64,000 nt of DNA from Mycobacterium basiliense (GCF_900292015.1 NZ_LR130759.1:1984001-2048000); one strand, 5' to 3'. Numbered from the stretch's first letter, positions 19,883-29,485 are shown. Program-made: numbers and translations. Notes: generated from the sequence alone by a model not told the origin.

Positions 19883-20976
19883 CCACCGCGAACCTGCTGT
19901 ACTCCGACACCGAGGAGGCGTTGCGGGACAGTGTTCGGCAATTATTTGCCGACCGGTGTCCGGCGGAATCGGTGATGCGGTCCTATGATTCACCACCGCA
20001 AGACTTTTCGGGTGTCTGGCGCACGTTGGCGGCCGAGCTGGGAGTTGCCGGACTGTTGGTGCCCGAGTCGCTGGGCGGCGCCGGGGCCAGCGCTCGCGAG
20101 GCGGCCGTCGTTATGGAGGAGATTGGCCGGGCCGTCGCACCAGTGCCCTTCCTGTCCAGCGCGGTTCTCGCCACCGTGGCGCTCCTAGGGGCTGGCGACA
20201 CGAAGATGCTGCCGGCGTTGGCCGAAGGTGCCAGCACCGCGGCACTGGTGGTGCCGTTGTCGGCCGCACCGGGTGATTCGGTCACCGGATTGAGCAATGG
20301 TGGCGATGGGCTGACCGGGCAGGTCAGCGGTGTGGCAGGTGCCCGAGAAGCCGATGTGCTGGTGGTGCCGGTGGCGGGTCCGAACGGGTTGGAGTTGCAC
20401 ACCGTGGCGACCGACGCCGCCGGTGTGGAGGTATTGCCGGTGTTGGCGTTCGACATGACTAGACCCCTTGCGGATGTGCAGTTTTCGGGTGCGGCGTCGT
20501 CACGACTGGGGCCGGCGGACGCCGCGCTGGCCGAGGCGCTTCAGACGGGAGCGGCGTTGCTGGCGTCCGAACAGCTCGGGCTTGCGCGGTGGTGTTTTGA
20601 CACGACATTGGCCTACGCCAAGGAACGCAAACAGTTCGGCCGCGCGATCGGCTCCTATCAGGCGATCAAGCATCGACTGGCAGATCTGTGGCTGGAGATC
20701 GGTTCGGCGACCGCGGCGGCCCGCTACGCCGCCGACACCGCCGCCCGGCGCGACGACGATGCCGCCGTCGCCGCTGCCATGGCGCAGGCCTACTGCAGCG
20801 GAGTTGCGCTACATGCTGCCGAGGAGTGTGTGCAGTTACATGGCGGCATCGGGATGACCTGGGAATATCCTGCACACCTTTATCTGAAGCGGGCCAAGAG
20901 CGATCAGTTGGCGCTGGGCACCGCCTACCGGCACCGCACTCGGCTGGCCAAGTTGGTCAACCTGCCGGTGAGCTGA
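19879..20976 (+). CDS. Acyl-CoA dehydrogenase (FadE), subunit 2 of a pair, 365 aa
   Basis: Shorter and more diverged than its neighbour: PESLGGAGASAREAAVVMEEIG at the N-domain, a poorly conserved middle sheet without the usual EPGAGSD loop, then SEQLGLARWCFDTTLAYAKERKQFGRAIGSYQAIKHRLAD and CVQLHGGIGMTWEYPAHLYLKRAKSDQLALG. The weak central domain is typical of one partner in heteromeric FadE complexes. ATG 19879 overlaps the previous stop (ATGA). An upstream start at 19861 would lie inside the previous gene. Last gene of the SDR-FadE-FadE unit. Confidence 0.88.
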   Translation: MTTANLLYSDTEEALRDSVRQLFADRCPAESVMRSYDSPPQDFSGVWRTLAAELGVAGLLVPESLGGAGASAREAAVVMEEIGRAVAPVPFLSSAVLATVALLGAGDTKMLPALAEGASTAALVVPLSAAPGDSVTGLSNGGDGLTGQVSGVAGAREADVLVVPVAGPNGLELHTVATDAAGVEVLPVLAFDMTRPLADVQFSGAASSRLGPADAALAEALQTGAALLASEQLGLARWCFDTTLAYAKERKQFGRAIGSYQAIKHRLADLWLEIGSATAAARYAADTAARRDDDAAVAAAMAQAYCSGVALHAAEECVQLHGGIGMTWEYPAHLYLKRAKSDQLALGTAYRHRTRLAKLVNLPVS

Positions 20977-20984
20977 GTCGTTCG

Positions 20985-21044
20985 GCGAGCAGACACAGAC
21001 TCCTGCGACACGCCGATGTTGTGGGCGATTCTGCGTCTGCTCGC
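20985..21044. terminator. Long inverted repeat between convergent genes
   Basis: Left arm GCGAGCAGACACAGA (20985-20999) pairs with right arm TCTGCGTCTGCTCGC (21030-21044): 14 of 15 positions complementary, loop of 30 bases. It sits exactly in the 76-bp gap between the end of the FadE operon and the end of the minus-strand hydrolase, so it may end transcription from both sides. The arm motif resembles interspersed intergenic palindromes of mycobacteria as I remember them. Confidence 0.55.
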
Positions 21045-21052
21045 TGGCGAGG

Positions 21053-21793
21053 TTAGCGCGGCAGCGCCGCGGCGAAGACCTGCGCCAGCGCGGCCCAGTG
21101 CCGTTCCGCGCAGGCCTCGTCGAAGGGCGGATTGTCGGGAACCGCGAACCCGTGGGCGCCCCGATACCACTCGATGCGGTGTTCGACGCCCGCCGCCGTC
21201 AGGGCCTTGTCGAGCTGTTCGGCGTCCTCGGCGGTGAACGTCTGGTCGTTCTCGGCGCCCCCGATGTACACCGCGGCGCGCATCCGGTCGGCCAGCAGAT
21301 GCGGGCTGTCGGGGCGATCGGTCACCAGGCCGCCGCCGTGGAAGGAAGCGGCGGCCGCGACGCGCTCCGGCAGGCGGCCCGCCAGCAGCACCGATATTCG
21401 TCCACCCATGCAATAGCCACACACGCCGAAGCGTGCTCCGGTCACCTCCGGGCGCCCGGCCAGGTAGTCGAACAACGCGTCGGCATCCCGGGTAGTTCGG
21501 TCCGGTGTCAGGGTTGCGATCAAAGACATCAGCCGTGTGCGCTCTGCGGCGTCGCCGAATGCCGTGGCCATATCAAACGCTATCCATTGGCCTTCGCGGT
21601 AGTAGACGTCGGGGAGCAGCACGACATAACCGGCGTCGGCCAGCCTGGCCGCCATCTGCTCGAACGTGTCGCGCACCCCACCGGCATCGGGGAACATGAT
21701 CACACCGGGCCAGGGCCCGGCCCCGGTGGGCGTGAACAACCTGACCGTGCAGTTGCCGTCGGGAGTGCTGACGCCGTCGGTGATGTTCGGCAT
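21053..21793 (-). CDS. Dienelactone hydrolase family protein (Rv2765-like), 246 aa
   Basis: Alpha/beta hydrolase with the DLH triad: Cys in FGVCGYCMGGR, Asp in AENDQTF, His in RGAHGFAVP. Family members hydrolyse lactones or small esters. ATG 21793 starts MPNITDGVSTPDG; the frame extends 16 codons upstream to 21841 but without similarity. Divergent from thyA, with about 97 bp between the starts. Confidence 0.88.
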   Translation of the reverse strand: MPNITDGVSTPDGNCTVRLFTPTGAGPWPGVIMFPDAGGVRDTFEQMAARLADAGYVVLLPDVYYREGQWIAFDMATAFGDAAERTRLMSLIATLTPDRTTRDADALFDYLAGRPEVTGARFGVCGYCMGGRISVLLAGRLPERVAAAASFHGGGLVTDRPDSPHLLADRMRAAVYIGGAENDQTFTAEDAEQLDKALTAAGVEHRIEWYRGAHGFAVPDNPPFDEACAERHWAALAQVFAAALPR

Positions 21794-21843
21794 GGCACCA
21801 GTTCTACTCCCCGCGGCTCGACGTACATTCATCGGCGCCAACC

Positions 21844-21869
21844 CGCCGCGCCCACTTCGCCGCGCCCAC
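21844..21869. repeat. 12-bp direct repeat in the thyA upstream region
   Basis: CGCCGCGCCCAC occurs at 21844-21855 and again at 21858-21869, 22-47 bp before the thyA GTG. The spacing is 14 bp. It could be a chance GC-rich duplication or a site shared by the divergent genes. Confidence 0.4.
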
Positions 21870-21890
21870 GATCGCCGCTAAGCTGACCGC

Positions 21891-22691
21891 GTGCCGATCG
21901 CGACGCCCTACGAGGACCTATTGCGGCGGGTGCTCGACACCGGCACCGTCAAGGCCGACCGCACTGGCACGGGGACCCGCAGCCTGTTCGGCCAGCAGAT
22001 CCGTTATGACCTATCGGCCGGTTTCCCGTTGCTCACCACCAAGAAGGTGCATTTCAAATCCGTGGTCTATGAGTTGCTGTGGTTCTTGCGGGGTGATTCC
22101 AACATCGCCTGGCTGCACGAACACGGGGTAACGATCTGGGATGAGTGGGCAAGCAGCACAGGGGATCTCGGACCCATCTACGGGGTGCAATGGCGATCGT
22201 GGCCGACCCCGTCAGGCGAACACATCGACCAGGTCAGTGCGGCGCTGGACTTGTTGCGCACCGACCCGAATTCCCGCCGCATCATCGTGTCGGCCTGGAA
22301 CGTCGGCGAAATCCCGCAGATGGCGCTACCGCCATGTCACGCCTTCTTCCAGTTCTACGTCGCCGATGGCCGGCTGAGCTGCCAGCTTTACCAGCGCAGC
22401 GCCGACCTATTCCTCGGGGTGCCGTTCAACATCGCCAGTTACGCGCTGCTCACGCATATGATGGCCGCTCAGGCAGGTCTTTGCGTGGGTGAGTTCATCT
22501 GGACCGGTGGGGACTGCCACATCTACGACAACCATATCGAGCAGGTGTGCGAGCAATTGCGGCGCGATCCGCGACCGTATCCGGAACTGCGGTTGGCGCA
22601 TCGGGATTCAATCTTCGACTACACCTACGAGGACATCGTCGTGCAGAATTACGACCCGCACCCAGCGATCAAGGCGCCCGTCGCAGTATGA
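21891..22691 (+). CDS. thyA: Thymidylate synthase, 266 aa
   Basis: Methylates dUMP to dTMP with methylene-tetrahydrofolate, producing dihydrofolate. Signature [13 protein letters not shown] with the nucleophilic Cys-149, [11 protein letters not shown] phosphate loop, [20 protein letters not shown] and the C-terminal IKAPVAV. GTG start immediately after CTGACCGC; length close to M. tuberculosis ThyA (263). dfrA follows after 7 bp and would regenerate tetrahydrofolate. The unrelated thyX is also present at 31269, as in M. tuberculosis. Confidence 0.97.
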   Translation: MPIATPYEDLLRRVLDTGTVKADRTGTGTRSLFGQQIRYDLSAGFPLLTTKKVHFKSVVYELLWFLRGDSNIAWLHEHGVTIWDEWASSTGDLGPIYGVQWRSWPTPSGEHIDQVSAALDLLRTDPNSRRIIVSAWNVGEIPQMALPPCHAFFQFYVADGRLSCQLYQRSADLFLGVPFNIASYALLTHMMAAQAGLCVGEFIWTGGDCHIYDNHIEQVCEQLRRDPRPYPELRLAHRDSIFDYTYEDIVVQNYDPHPAIKAPVAV

Positions 22692-22698
22692 CCTCATT

Positions 22699-23184
22699 AT
22701 GAACGGGCTGGGCCTGATCTGGGCTCAGTCGACATCCGGGGTGATCGGTCGCCGCGGGGATATCCCGTGGCGTCTGCCCGAGGATCTGGCCCACTTCAAG
22801 CGGGTCACCATGGGTCATACGGTTGTCATGGGTCGGCGCACCTGGGAGTCGCTGCCGGCCGAAGTGCGCCCGCTGCCCGGGCGCCGCAATGTCGTACTGA
22901 GCCGCCAGCCTGATTTCGTGGCTGACGGCGCCGAGGTGGTCGAGTCCCTCGATGCGGTGCTGACCGAGTCCGAGACGTGGGTGATCGGGGGTGGGCAGAT
23001 CTACGCGCTGGCGCTACCGCGGGCCAGCCGGTGCGAGGTCACCGAGGTCGAGATTGACCTGGCGGGTGAGGAGGGCGACGCGCGGGCCCCCGTGCTCGAC
23101 AAGACGTGGCGGGGTGAGACGGGGGCGTGGCAGGTCAGCCGGTCAGGCCTGCGCTACCGGTTGCACCGCTACCACCGGCCATGA
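22699..23184 (+). CDS. dfrA: Dihydrofolate reductase, 161 aa
   Basis: Reduces dihydrofolate with [39 protein letters not shown] holds the folate-site Asp and the Met20-type loop; GRRTWESLP and [13 protein letters not shown] bind NADPH. ATG 22699 is 7 bp after the thyA stop; its own stop overlaps the next start (ATGA). Length 161 against 159 in M. tuberculosis. Confidence 0.96.
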   Translation: MNGLGLIWAQSTSGVIGRRGDIPWRLPEDLAHFKRVTMGHTVVMGRRTWESLPAEVRPLPGRRNVVLSRQPDFVADGAEVVESLDAVLTESETWVIGGGQIYALALPRASRCEVTEVEIDLAGEEGDARAPVLDKTWRGETGAWQVSRSGLRYRLHRYHRP

Positions 23185-24395
23185 GCACCTTGACCGCCGT
23201 GCAGGCCCGTCGGGTGGCGGTCGCCGCACAGGGTCTCGCCGAGCCCAAACCGAGCGGTCCGGTCACGCGGGCGCACCTCAAGCGGCTCATCTCGCGCATC
23301 CAGGTTCTTCAGCTGGACTCGGTTTCGGTGGCCGTGCGCGCGCACTATGCACCGGTGTTCAGCCGGCTCGGCGGGTACGACCGCGATGTGCTGGACCGGG
23401 TGACTTGGGGCCCGCGCTCGTCGCGGCTGCTGGTCGAATACTGGGCGCACGAAGCCGCCCTGATGGCCGTCGACGATTGGCCGCTGCTGCGTTGGCGGAT
23501 GCGCCAATACCGGCACGGTCGCTGGGAGACTCACATCGTGAAAGGCAATCCCCGGTTGGCCGACGACATCGTAGCCGCGGTCACCGAGCTGGGGCCCAGT
23601 ACCGCCGGCCAGATCGAGGCGTACCTGGCGGCGGAGCCGACTGCGGCCAAGGGCCCTTGGTGGAATCGCAGCGACACCAAGTGGGTCGCCGAAGCGTTGT
23701 TCGCCTCGGGAGTGCTCACCACGGCCACCCGGGTCGGCTTCGCCCGGCATTACGACCTGGTAGAACGGGTGCTGCCGCCGCACGTTCTGGCCCGGCAGGT
23801 CGACGACGGCGAGGCCGTTCGCGAGCTCACATTGCGGGCCGCCACCGCTCTGGGAGTGGGCACCGAAGCCGACATCCGCGACTATTTTCGCCTGTCCGCG
23901 CAACAGGTCAAGCCCGCGATCGCGGACTTGGCGGCTGCCGGTGAACTCGAGCGCCTCAACGTCGAGGGCTGGTCTGCGCCGGCGTATTTGGCCGCGGGCC
24001 GGTCGCTGCCGCGCCGAGACCGTGGTACCGCGCTGTTGTGTCCGTTTGACCCGCTGATCTTCTTTCGGCCCCGAGTGGAGCGGCTGTTCGGCTTTCACTA
24101 CCGGATCGAGATCTACACTCCGGCGGCCAAACGCCGCTACGGCTACTACGTGTGGCCGCTGCTGCTGGACGGGCAGCTCGTCGCTCGAGTGGATCTCAAG
24201 GCGGACCGGGCCGCCGACACATTGCGCGTGGTAGGCACTTTCGGCGAACCTGACGTGTCCGGTCCCCGGGTGGCCGCAGCGCTGGCCGGGGAGCTGACCG
24301 CGATGGCGTCCTGGCTCGGGCTGGGTGGGGTCAGCGTTTCCGACCGGGGTGATCTGGCCGGGCAGTTGCGCACAGAAATCACCCGGGCCGGCTGA
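23181..24395 (+). CDS. YcaQ-like winged-helix DNA glycosylase family protein, 404 aa
   Basis: Matches the HTH_42/YcaQ pattern: [40 protein letters not shown] near the N-terminus, [27 protein letters not shown], and the C-terminal [42 protein letters not shown]. Bacterial YcaQ/AlkX unhooks interstrand crosslinks; actinobacterial members are mostly untested. ATG 23181 overlaps the dfrA stop, and its stop overlaps hsdM (TGATG), so thyA-dfrA-ycaQ-hsdM-hsdS reads as one continuous unit. Confidence 0.82.
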   Translation: MSTLTAVQARRVAVAAQGLAEPKPSGPVTRAHLKRLISRIQVLQLDSVSVAVRAHYAPVFSRLGGYDRDVLDRVTWGPRSSRLLVEYWAHEAALMAVDDWPLLRWRMRQYRHGRWETHIVKGNPRLADDIVAAVTELGPSTAGQIEAYLAAEPTAAKGPWWNRSDTKWVAEALFASGVLTTATRVGFARHYDLVERVLPPHVLARQVDDGEAVRELTLRAATALGVGTEADIRDYFRLSAQQVKPAIADLAAAGELERLNVEGWSAPAYLAAGRSLPRRDRGTALLCPFDPLIFFRPRVERLFGFHYRIEIYTPAAKRRYGYYVWPLLLDGQLVARVDLKADRAADTLRVVGTFGEPDVSGPRVAAALAGELTAMASWLGLGGVSVSDRGDLAGQLRTEITRAG

Positions 24396-25831
24396 TGGCC
24401 ACCTCGACGACCAGGGACCTCAACGAGACCCTCTGGAAGGCCGCCGAAAAGCTGCGCGGATCGCTGCCGGCCAGCCAATACAAGGACGTCGTGTTGGGGC
24501 TTGTTTTCTTGAAGTACGTCTCTGACGCGCGCAAGGAGCACAACGCACTTGTGGTGCCGCCCGCGGCGCACTGGGAATCGTTGGCGGCCAACGCGACGTC
24601 GCCGACGATCGGTCAGCTTGTCGACGAGGCGATGCGGGCGCTGATGCGGGATAATCCGTCGCTTGCCGGGATGTTGCCGCTGCTGTTTCGCAACGTGGAC
24701 CGGCGTCGGCTCGGAGAACTGATCGACGTGCTTGGGCAAACGCGGTTCGGTAGGTCGGGTAATCGTCGAGCGCGTGACCTGATCGGTGAGGTCTACGAGT
24801 ACTTCCTCGGCAATTTCGCCCGCGCGGAAGGCAAGCGGGGCGGCGAGTTCTTCACGCCGCCGTGTGTTGTTGCGGTGATCGTCGGAGTTCTCGAACCGTC
24901 AAAGGGGCGGGTGTATGACCCGTGCTGCGGTTCCGGCGGGATGTTCGTACAAACCGAACGGTTCATCGCCCAACATGACGGGGACCGCAATAAGGTGTTG
25001 CTCTACGGCCAGGAGAGTGTCGAGCAGACCTGGCGAATGGCGAAAATGAACCTGGCGGTCCACGGCATCGACGACATCGGCTTGGGTACCTGCTGGGCGG
25101 ATACATTCGTCACCGATCACCACGCTGGCGTTCAGATGGATTTCGTGATGGCCAATCCGCCTTTCAATATCAAGGATTGGGCCCGAGACCAGCACGACCC
25201 GCGGTGGTGCTTCGGCGTCCCACCTGCCGGAAACGCAAACTTCGCTTGGATTCAGCACATCCTGTCGAAACTGGCGCCACGCGGCAAGGCCGGTGTGGTG
25301 ATGGCCAACGGCTCGATGTCGTCGACAACCAACGGGGAAGGTGAAATTCGCGCTCGGATCGTCCAGGCCGACCTGGTGTCGTGCATGGTCGCCTTGCCCA
25401 CCCAGTTGTTCCGCAGCACTGGAATTCCGGTGTGTCTGTGGTTCTTTGCCCGGGACAAGGGCGAGCGATCTGGTCAGGTGTTATTCATCGACGCGCGCGG
25501 CCTCGGGCACCTGGTGGACCGCACGGAGCGCGTACTGACCCGTGAAGACATTGCCCGCATTGGCGATACATACCACGCCTGGTTCGCGAAAAGACTCGTA
25601 TACAAGGATGTTGCCGGGTTCTGCAAATCGGCTTCGCTGGACGACATCAGGGCCGGCGGGTACGTGCTCACGCCGGGAAGATATGTGGGTGCGCCCGCGG
25701 GCCTGGGCGACGCCGAACCCGTTGACGAGAAGATGGCCCGGTTGACGACGGACCTGGTGGCCGCGCTCGATGAGTCCGCGCGGCTGGACAAGATCGTGCG
25801 CGACCAGGTGGAGCGCCTTCGGTGCACGTGA
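24395..25831 (+). CDS. hsdM: Type I restriction-modification methyltransferase subunit, 478 aa
   Basis: N6-adenine methyltransferase. The N-terminal HsdM helical domain starts TRDLNETLWKAAEKLRGSLPASQYKDVVLGLVFLKYVSDA; motif I is YDPCCGSGGMF near residue 175 and catalytic motif IV is NPPF near 254-257. C-terminal part GVVMANGSMSS and LPTQLFRSTGIPVCLWFF is normal for the family. Shorter than the roughly 540 residues I remember for H37Rv HsdM but with all motifs. Overlaps hsdS. No hsdR is found in the window, so the pair probably acts as a stand-alone methyltransferase unless hsdR is elsewhere. Confidence 0.94.
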   Translation: MATSTTRDLNETLWKAAEKLRGSLPASQYKDVVLGLVFLKYVSDARKEHNALVVPPAAHWESLAANATSPTIGQLVDEAMRALMRDNPSLAGMLPLLFRNVDRRRLGELIDVLGQTRFGRSGNRRARDLIGEVYEYFLGNFARAEGKRGGEFFTPPCVVAVIVGVLEPSKGRVYDPCCGSGGMFVQTERFIAQHDGDRNKVLLYGQESVEQTWRMAKMNLAVHGIDDIGLGTCWADTFVTDHHAGVQMDFVMANPPFNIKDWARDQHDPRWCFGVPPAGNANFAWIQHILSKLAPRGKAGVVMANGSMSSTTNGEGEIRARIVQADLVSCMVALPTQLFRSTGIPVCLWFFARDKGERSGQVLFIDARGLGHLVDRTERVLTREDIARIGDTYHAWFAKRLVYKDVAGFCKSASLDDIRAGGYVLTPGRYVGAPAGLGDAEPVDEKMARLTTDLVAALDESARLDKIVRDQVERLRCT

Positions 25832-26883
25832 GGCTGGGTGATCATCTCGACTTCCGCAACGGAAGTTGCTCGCCCACGCGCACGGCGGGCGGGCACATTC
25901 CCGTCTATGGCTCCAACGGCGCGATCGGATTCGCGGCAGAACACAACGCGACCGGCCCCCTGATCGTAGTGGGACGCGTCGGATCATATTGCGGCAGCCT
26001 GCATTACTGCGAGGCCGATATCTGGGTCACCGACAACGCGTATCTGTGCCGAGCTAAAGAGGCCGACGAGACGCGATTCTGGTATTACGCGTTGCAACTC
26101 TGCCGCCTCAACAAGTACCGCGTCGGATCCGGCCAGCCACTGCTCAATCAGCGGACGATCCGCGATGTTTCGGTGCAGGTTCTCGAGCCTCGTCAACGTC
26201 GGCCGGTCGCAGAGTTGCTCGGCGCCCTCGACGACAAGATTGCCGCCAACCAACGCGTGATCGAGGCCGCAGAGGCCTTGATGATTGCCATTGTCGAGTC
26301 GATCTGCGACCACGTGCCGCTGTCGAGCCTGGCGATTCGTTCGGCCGCATTCCTCGATCCTGAAGAATTCGATGACGTCGTAGCGCATTTCAGCCTTCCG
26401 GCGTTCGACGATGGTGCGCAACCACAGCTGGTCAACGGTGGATCGGTACGGAGCGGAAAGTTTGTGCTCTCGGTGCCGTGCGTGCTATTCGCAAAGCTCA
26501 ATCCGAGGATTCCGCGGGTCTGGAACGTGCTGACGCTGCCTACGCGGATGGCGTTGGCAAGCACGGAGTTCGTCGTACTGCGGCCCATCGACATCGACAC
26601 CTCGGCGTTGTGGTCGGCGCTACGACAACCCGAAGTCACCAACACCTTACGACAGCAGGTTGCTGGAACGTCGGGGAGTCACCAGCGCATCCAGCCGCGC
26701 GATTTGCTCGATGTCCGGGTACCGGATGTGCGTCGCCTGACGAGCGTGGCGGCGCAGACGATCACCAGTCTTGGGGCCATGTGTCAGGCACACCGCACCG
26801 AGTGCATCAGGCTCTCTGTCCTGCGCGACGCGTTGCTTCCGCTGCTGATGTCCGGTCGGGTCCGGCTCGAGGTTCGGCGGTAG
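25822..26883 (+). CDS. hsdS: Type I specificity subunit, intact, 353 aa
   Basis: Two target-recognition domains: residues about 5-150 (VRLGDHLDFRNGSCSP ... PVYGSNGAIGF ... GSGQPLLNQRTIRDVSVQV) and about 170-330 (VLFAKLNPRIPRVW ... SGSHQRIQPRDLLDVRVP), separated by the conserved helix LLGALDDKIAANQRVIEAAEAL and closed by LRDALLPLLMSGRVRL. GTG 25822 or GTG 25828 (GTGA overlap with the hsdM stop). The recognition sequence cannot be read. In H37Rv the hsdS material is split into pieces around vapBC genes; here it is contiguous with hsdM, probably the ancestral state. Confidence 0.93.
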   Translation: MHVRLGDHLDFRNGSCSPTRTAGGHIPVYGSNGAIGFAAEHNATGPLIVVGRVGSYCGSLHYCEADIWVTDNAYLCRAKEADETRFWYYALQLCRLNKYRVGSGQPLLNQRTIRDVSVQVLEPRQRRPVAELLGALDDKIAANQRVIEAAEALMIAIVESICDHVPLSSLAIRSAAFLDPEEFDDVVAHFSLPAFDDGAQPQLVNGGSVRSGKFVLSVPCVLFAKLNPRIPRVWNVLTLPTRMALASTEFVVLRPIDIDTSALWSALRQPEVTNTLRQQVAGTSGSHQRIQPRDLLDVRVPDVRRLTSVAAQTITSLGAMCQAHRTECIRLSVLRDALLPLLMSGRVRLEVRR

Positions 26884-26914
26884 CGGCGACACCGGAGTAA
26901 CGGTCCCCGAGTGG

Positions 26915-29428
26915 CTACGTTTCGGCGGTGGCGCGGCACCGCTGATCCTCGTTGCTCTCGGTGGCCGACGGCACCGGCGAGGATTGGTCACCGGCTGGGC
27001 GAATCTGTTGGCCCACGGCAACGTTAGCGACCGCCTCGCTGAGTAGGGCGCCGGAGTAGTCATCACTGGTTCGCACATAAAGGCAGGTGTGTTCGGTACG
27101 GGCGCCAAAGCGGCGCTTCTCGATCTCGGCGTCCATACCCATCCGTAGTGCGCACATCGAAAGGGCGCGTGCCCTGCGAACCCAGTGCAGAATCATCGAA
27201 CGGTATATGTCGTGATCGCGCCAGCTGTCGTCGAGGCCGCAGAGGAAGGGTGCGTAGGTCTTGCCGTGCTTGTGCGCGGCCCAGAATGCGACCGGCTGCG
27301 GGGGGCCCCCAGCGTCGGCGCGAATCCGTATCACACCAAGCTCCCAGGAGGGGCTGCGCAGCATCGCTGGCAGGAGCGTGGCCGGCAGGCGGAATAGGTT
27401 GAGCCGCAACTTTCTTCCCTCCAGCTGCTCAAAGAGGCCGTGCAGATGCATGGTCTCCTCGAAGGTCAACGACGCCAGTCCGGCTCCGTGGAAACTAACG
27501 TCCGTTGCCTTCACGTGCTCGAAAACGGGCCGCAGCTGATAACGCTTCTTCTTGTCAAGCGCGGCATACCATTTCGCCTCATCCATGCCGTCGAGGGTTA
27601 GTGTGTGAGTGTCGAGCATCGGCACCCTCGATAGGCCTTCGTCGAGCATGAATGCCTGCATTTCGGGATCGCCGGCGGGCAGGTCGCGGAAGATGATCGT
27701 TCGTGCCTCGCTGCGTTCGGCTTCGTCGTCGACGGCGGCCAATATCATTCGCAGCGCGTCCCGCCAGGCGGCTGTCCGGTCGAGGTAGACGTGATTTCCC
27801 TCGGACAACGGAGAACCGGTCATCACCGCCTTGGACGTGAGATAGTACGGGTCTGTTGCGCGCCGCTGTTCCAGTTCTCGGGAAACCTCCTCCGCGGAAA
27901 GCATGTCGTCCTTCAACAGCAGTGTGGTGACAAACGTAGCCGCGATGACACGCCCAGTGCGGTCGCGGACAAGGAGATAACGGAACGTCCAGCGGTGCTC
28001 GGGCCTTGCGTTTCCAACGTCGTAAACTGCCTCGGCGGCAGCCATCGCCTCCCAGCTGCAATGCGCGGCCTCGCCCAAAACGCTGTCCCAGGTAGCCCGG
28101 TCGAGGTGTCGGATCGAGGTCGCGCTCTCCATCCGTAGCTCGGTGCCTGCCAGCGACTGTGCCGTAAGGTACGCGCGCGGGCTCGCGCTTGCGAGCACAT
28201 CGGTCGATTGACTCTCGGGCACCTGGAAATCGCGGAGGACCGCGGGGATATGAACGGCCAATCGATCGACGACCCGGTCGATCTCGGCGAAGCTGTGCGC
28301 AGCGGTGATGCTGAGCCGAATGCCTCCGTGCTTCATCGGGACCGAGGGAAAAACCGAGGAATTCACGTAGATGCCGTCATCGAGCATCCGGCTGGCGACC
28401 TCGTAGGCGACCCGGGGAAGACCGCAATGTAGGAAGAAGATCGGGGTCTCATTGATCGCCATGGCCGAGAGCCCGGCCTCGGCCAGCCGCGCATTGACCC
28501 GGTCCACGCGGGCCCGCAGAGCTGTCTGCAGCACGACAATTTCTGGACCCAGGTGTATCAGAGCCGAAGCTCGTACCGCGCCGATCATCGGCGGCTGGAC
28601 GGGACCACCGAACATCAGGGGACCGCCACTGGTACGGACCAGATCCAACTCCGCGGGGTCGTCGAACACCAAACAGCCTCCGGCCGCGCCAAATGCTTTG
28701 TTCAACGACGTCGCGACCACTACCCGCTGGTCTCGCGGAAACCTGGACAGAAAGCTGCCTCGGCCGTGCAGTCCCGCCCACGACATTCCGTGCGCGTCAT
28801 CAACGTAGAGCCGCACGTTGGGCGCGATTGCCAGGGCTTCCTGCAGGAGTTGGACAGGCGCGAGGTCGCCATACATGGAGTAGACGCCATCGACACAGAA
28901 CCACACCGTCCGATGCCGGCGAGCCAGTTGCGCAATGGTGTCACCGGCCCGCTCCAGCTGCTCGTGGCGCACTAACTCGACCCGGGTCCCACCCGCACGC
29001 GCCTGGTTGGCGCCGAGGTGTACCGAATGGTGAGCTTGATGATCCAGGACGATCGCGTCCCGTTCGTCTGCCAATACAGGTAGAGCGGCCAGATGCGCCA
29101 ACGTCGTGCTGGGTGTCAGCAGGGCGTGACCACCGAAAAGCTCGGACAGCATGTACTCGGCCCCGCTGTAGAGCGGGTGTGAAAGATAGGCCCGCGAACA
29201 CGAGAACTGGGTGCCGTAGCGTTGTCCCGCCTCGATGACGCCGCCGATGAGGGCGGGATGGAACTCTAAGCCCAGGTAGGAACACGACGAGAAGGAGGTG
29301 ACGGTGCGACCGTCGAGCGTGACGGATCGCCCGTGAAAATACTCATCCTCGGTGTCTAGGAACACCACCCCGCGTTGTCTGGCATCGTCCATAACGTCTT
29401 TAACCACTGTGATCAGTTTGCTGTCCAT
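26915..29428 (-). CDS. Alpha-oxoamine synthase fused to a GNAT-fold acyltransferase domain, 837 aa
   Basis: Residues about 15-400 form a PLP-dependent alpha-oxoamine synthase (8-amino-7-oxononanoate synthase, serine palmitoyltransferase and CqsA group): SSCSYLGLEFHP, DHQAHHSVHLGA (His stacking on PLP), YVDDAHGMSW, and the PLP lysine K244 in ATSLNKAFGAAGG. Residues about 430-800 are a second enzyme of GNAT fold resembling FemAB-like/BioF2 acyltransferases: RYLLVRDRTGRVIAATFVT, LDTHTLTLDGMDEAKWYAALDKKKRYQLRP, FWAAHKHGKTYAPFLCGLD. Expected chemistry: decarboxylative joining of an amino acid and an acyl-CoA into an alpha-amino ketone, then N-acylation. A GAAAGGA site precedes ATG 29428. Second gene of a two-gene unit with the CrtI-like protein 57 bp upstream. 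Not biotin BioF, which has no such fusion. Confidence 0.85.
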   Translation of the reverse strand: MDSKLITVVKDVMDDARQRGVVFLDTEDEYFHGRSVTLDGRTVTSFSSCSYLGLEFHPALIGGVIEAGQRYGTQFSCSRAYLSHPLYSGAEYMLSELFGGHALLTPSTTLAHLAALPVLADERDAIVLDHQAHHSVHLGANQARAGGTRVELVRHEQLERAGDTIAQLARRHRTVWFCVDGVYSMYGDLAPVQLLQEALAIAPNVRLYVDDAHGMSWAGLHGRGSFLSRFPRDQRVVVATSLNKAFGAAGGCLVFDDPAELDLVRTSGGPLMFGGPVQPPMIGAVRASALIHLGPEIVVLQTALRARVDRVNARLAEAGLSAMAINETPIFFLHCGLPRVAYEVASRMLDDGIYVNSSVFPSVPMKHGGIRLSITAAHSFAEIDRVVDRLAVHIPAVLRDFQVPESQSTDVLASASPRAYLTAQSLAGTELRMESATSIRHLDRATWDSVLGEAAHCSWEAMAAAEAVYDVGNARPEHRWTFRYLLVRDRTGRVIAATFVTTLLLKDDMLSAEEVSRELEQRRATDPYYLTSKAVMTGSPLSEGNHVYLDRTAAWRDALRMILAAVDDEAERSEARTIIFRDLPAGDPEMQAFMLDEGLSRVPMLDTHTLTLDGMDEAKWYAALDKKKRYQLRPVFEHVKATDVSFHGAGLASLTFEETMHLHGLFEQLEGRKLRLNLFRLPATLLPAMLRSPSWELGVIRIRADAGGPPQPVAFWAAHKHGKTYAPFLCGLDDSWRDHDIYRSMILHWVRRARALSMCALRMGMDAEIEKRRFGARTEHTCLYVRTSDDYSGALLSEAVANVAVGQQIRPAGDQSSPVPSATESNEDQRCRATAET

Positions 29429-29485
29429 ACCGGCAATATCCTTTCGGTGGGAGCCCGGCTAATGGCCTACCGTGCAGCGAACTTG

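Noticed and set aside
24395..26883. Possible complete type I restriction system
   Set aside because: No helicase/nuclease HsdR gene found on either strand in the window.
26915..29428. Biotin synthesis gene bioF
   Set aside because: No other bio genes nearby, and the C-terminal acyltransferase fusion and CrtI-like partner do not fit biotin synthesis.
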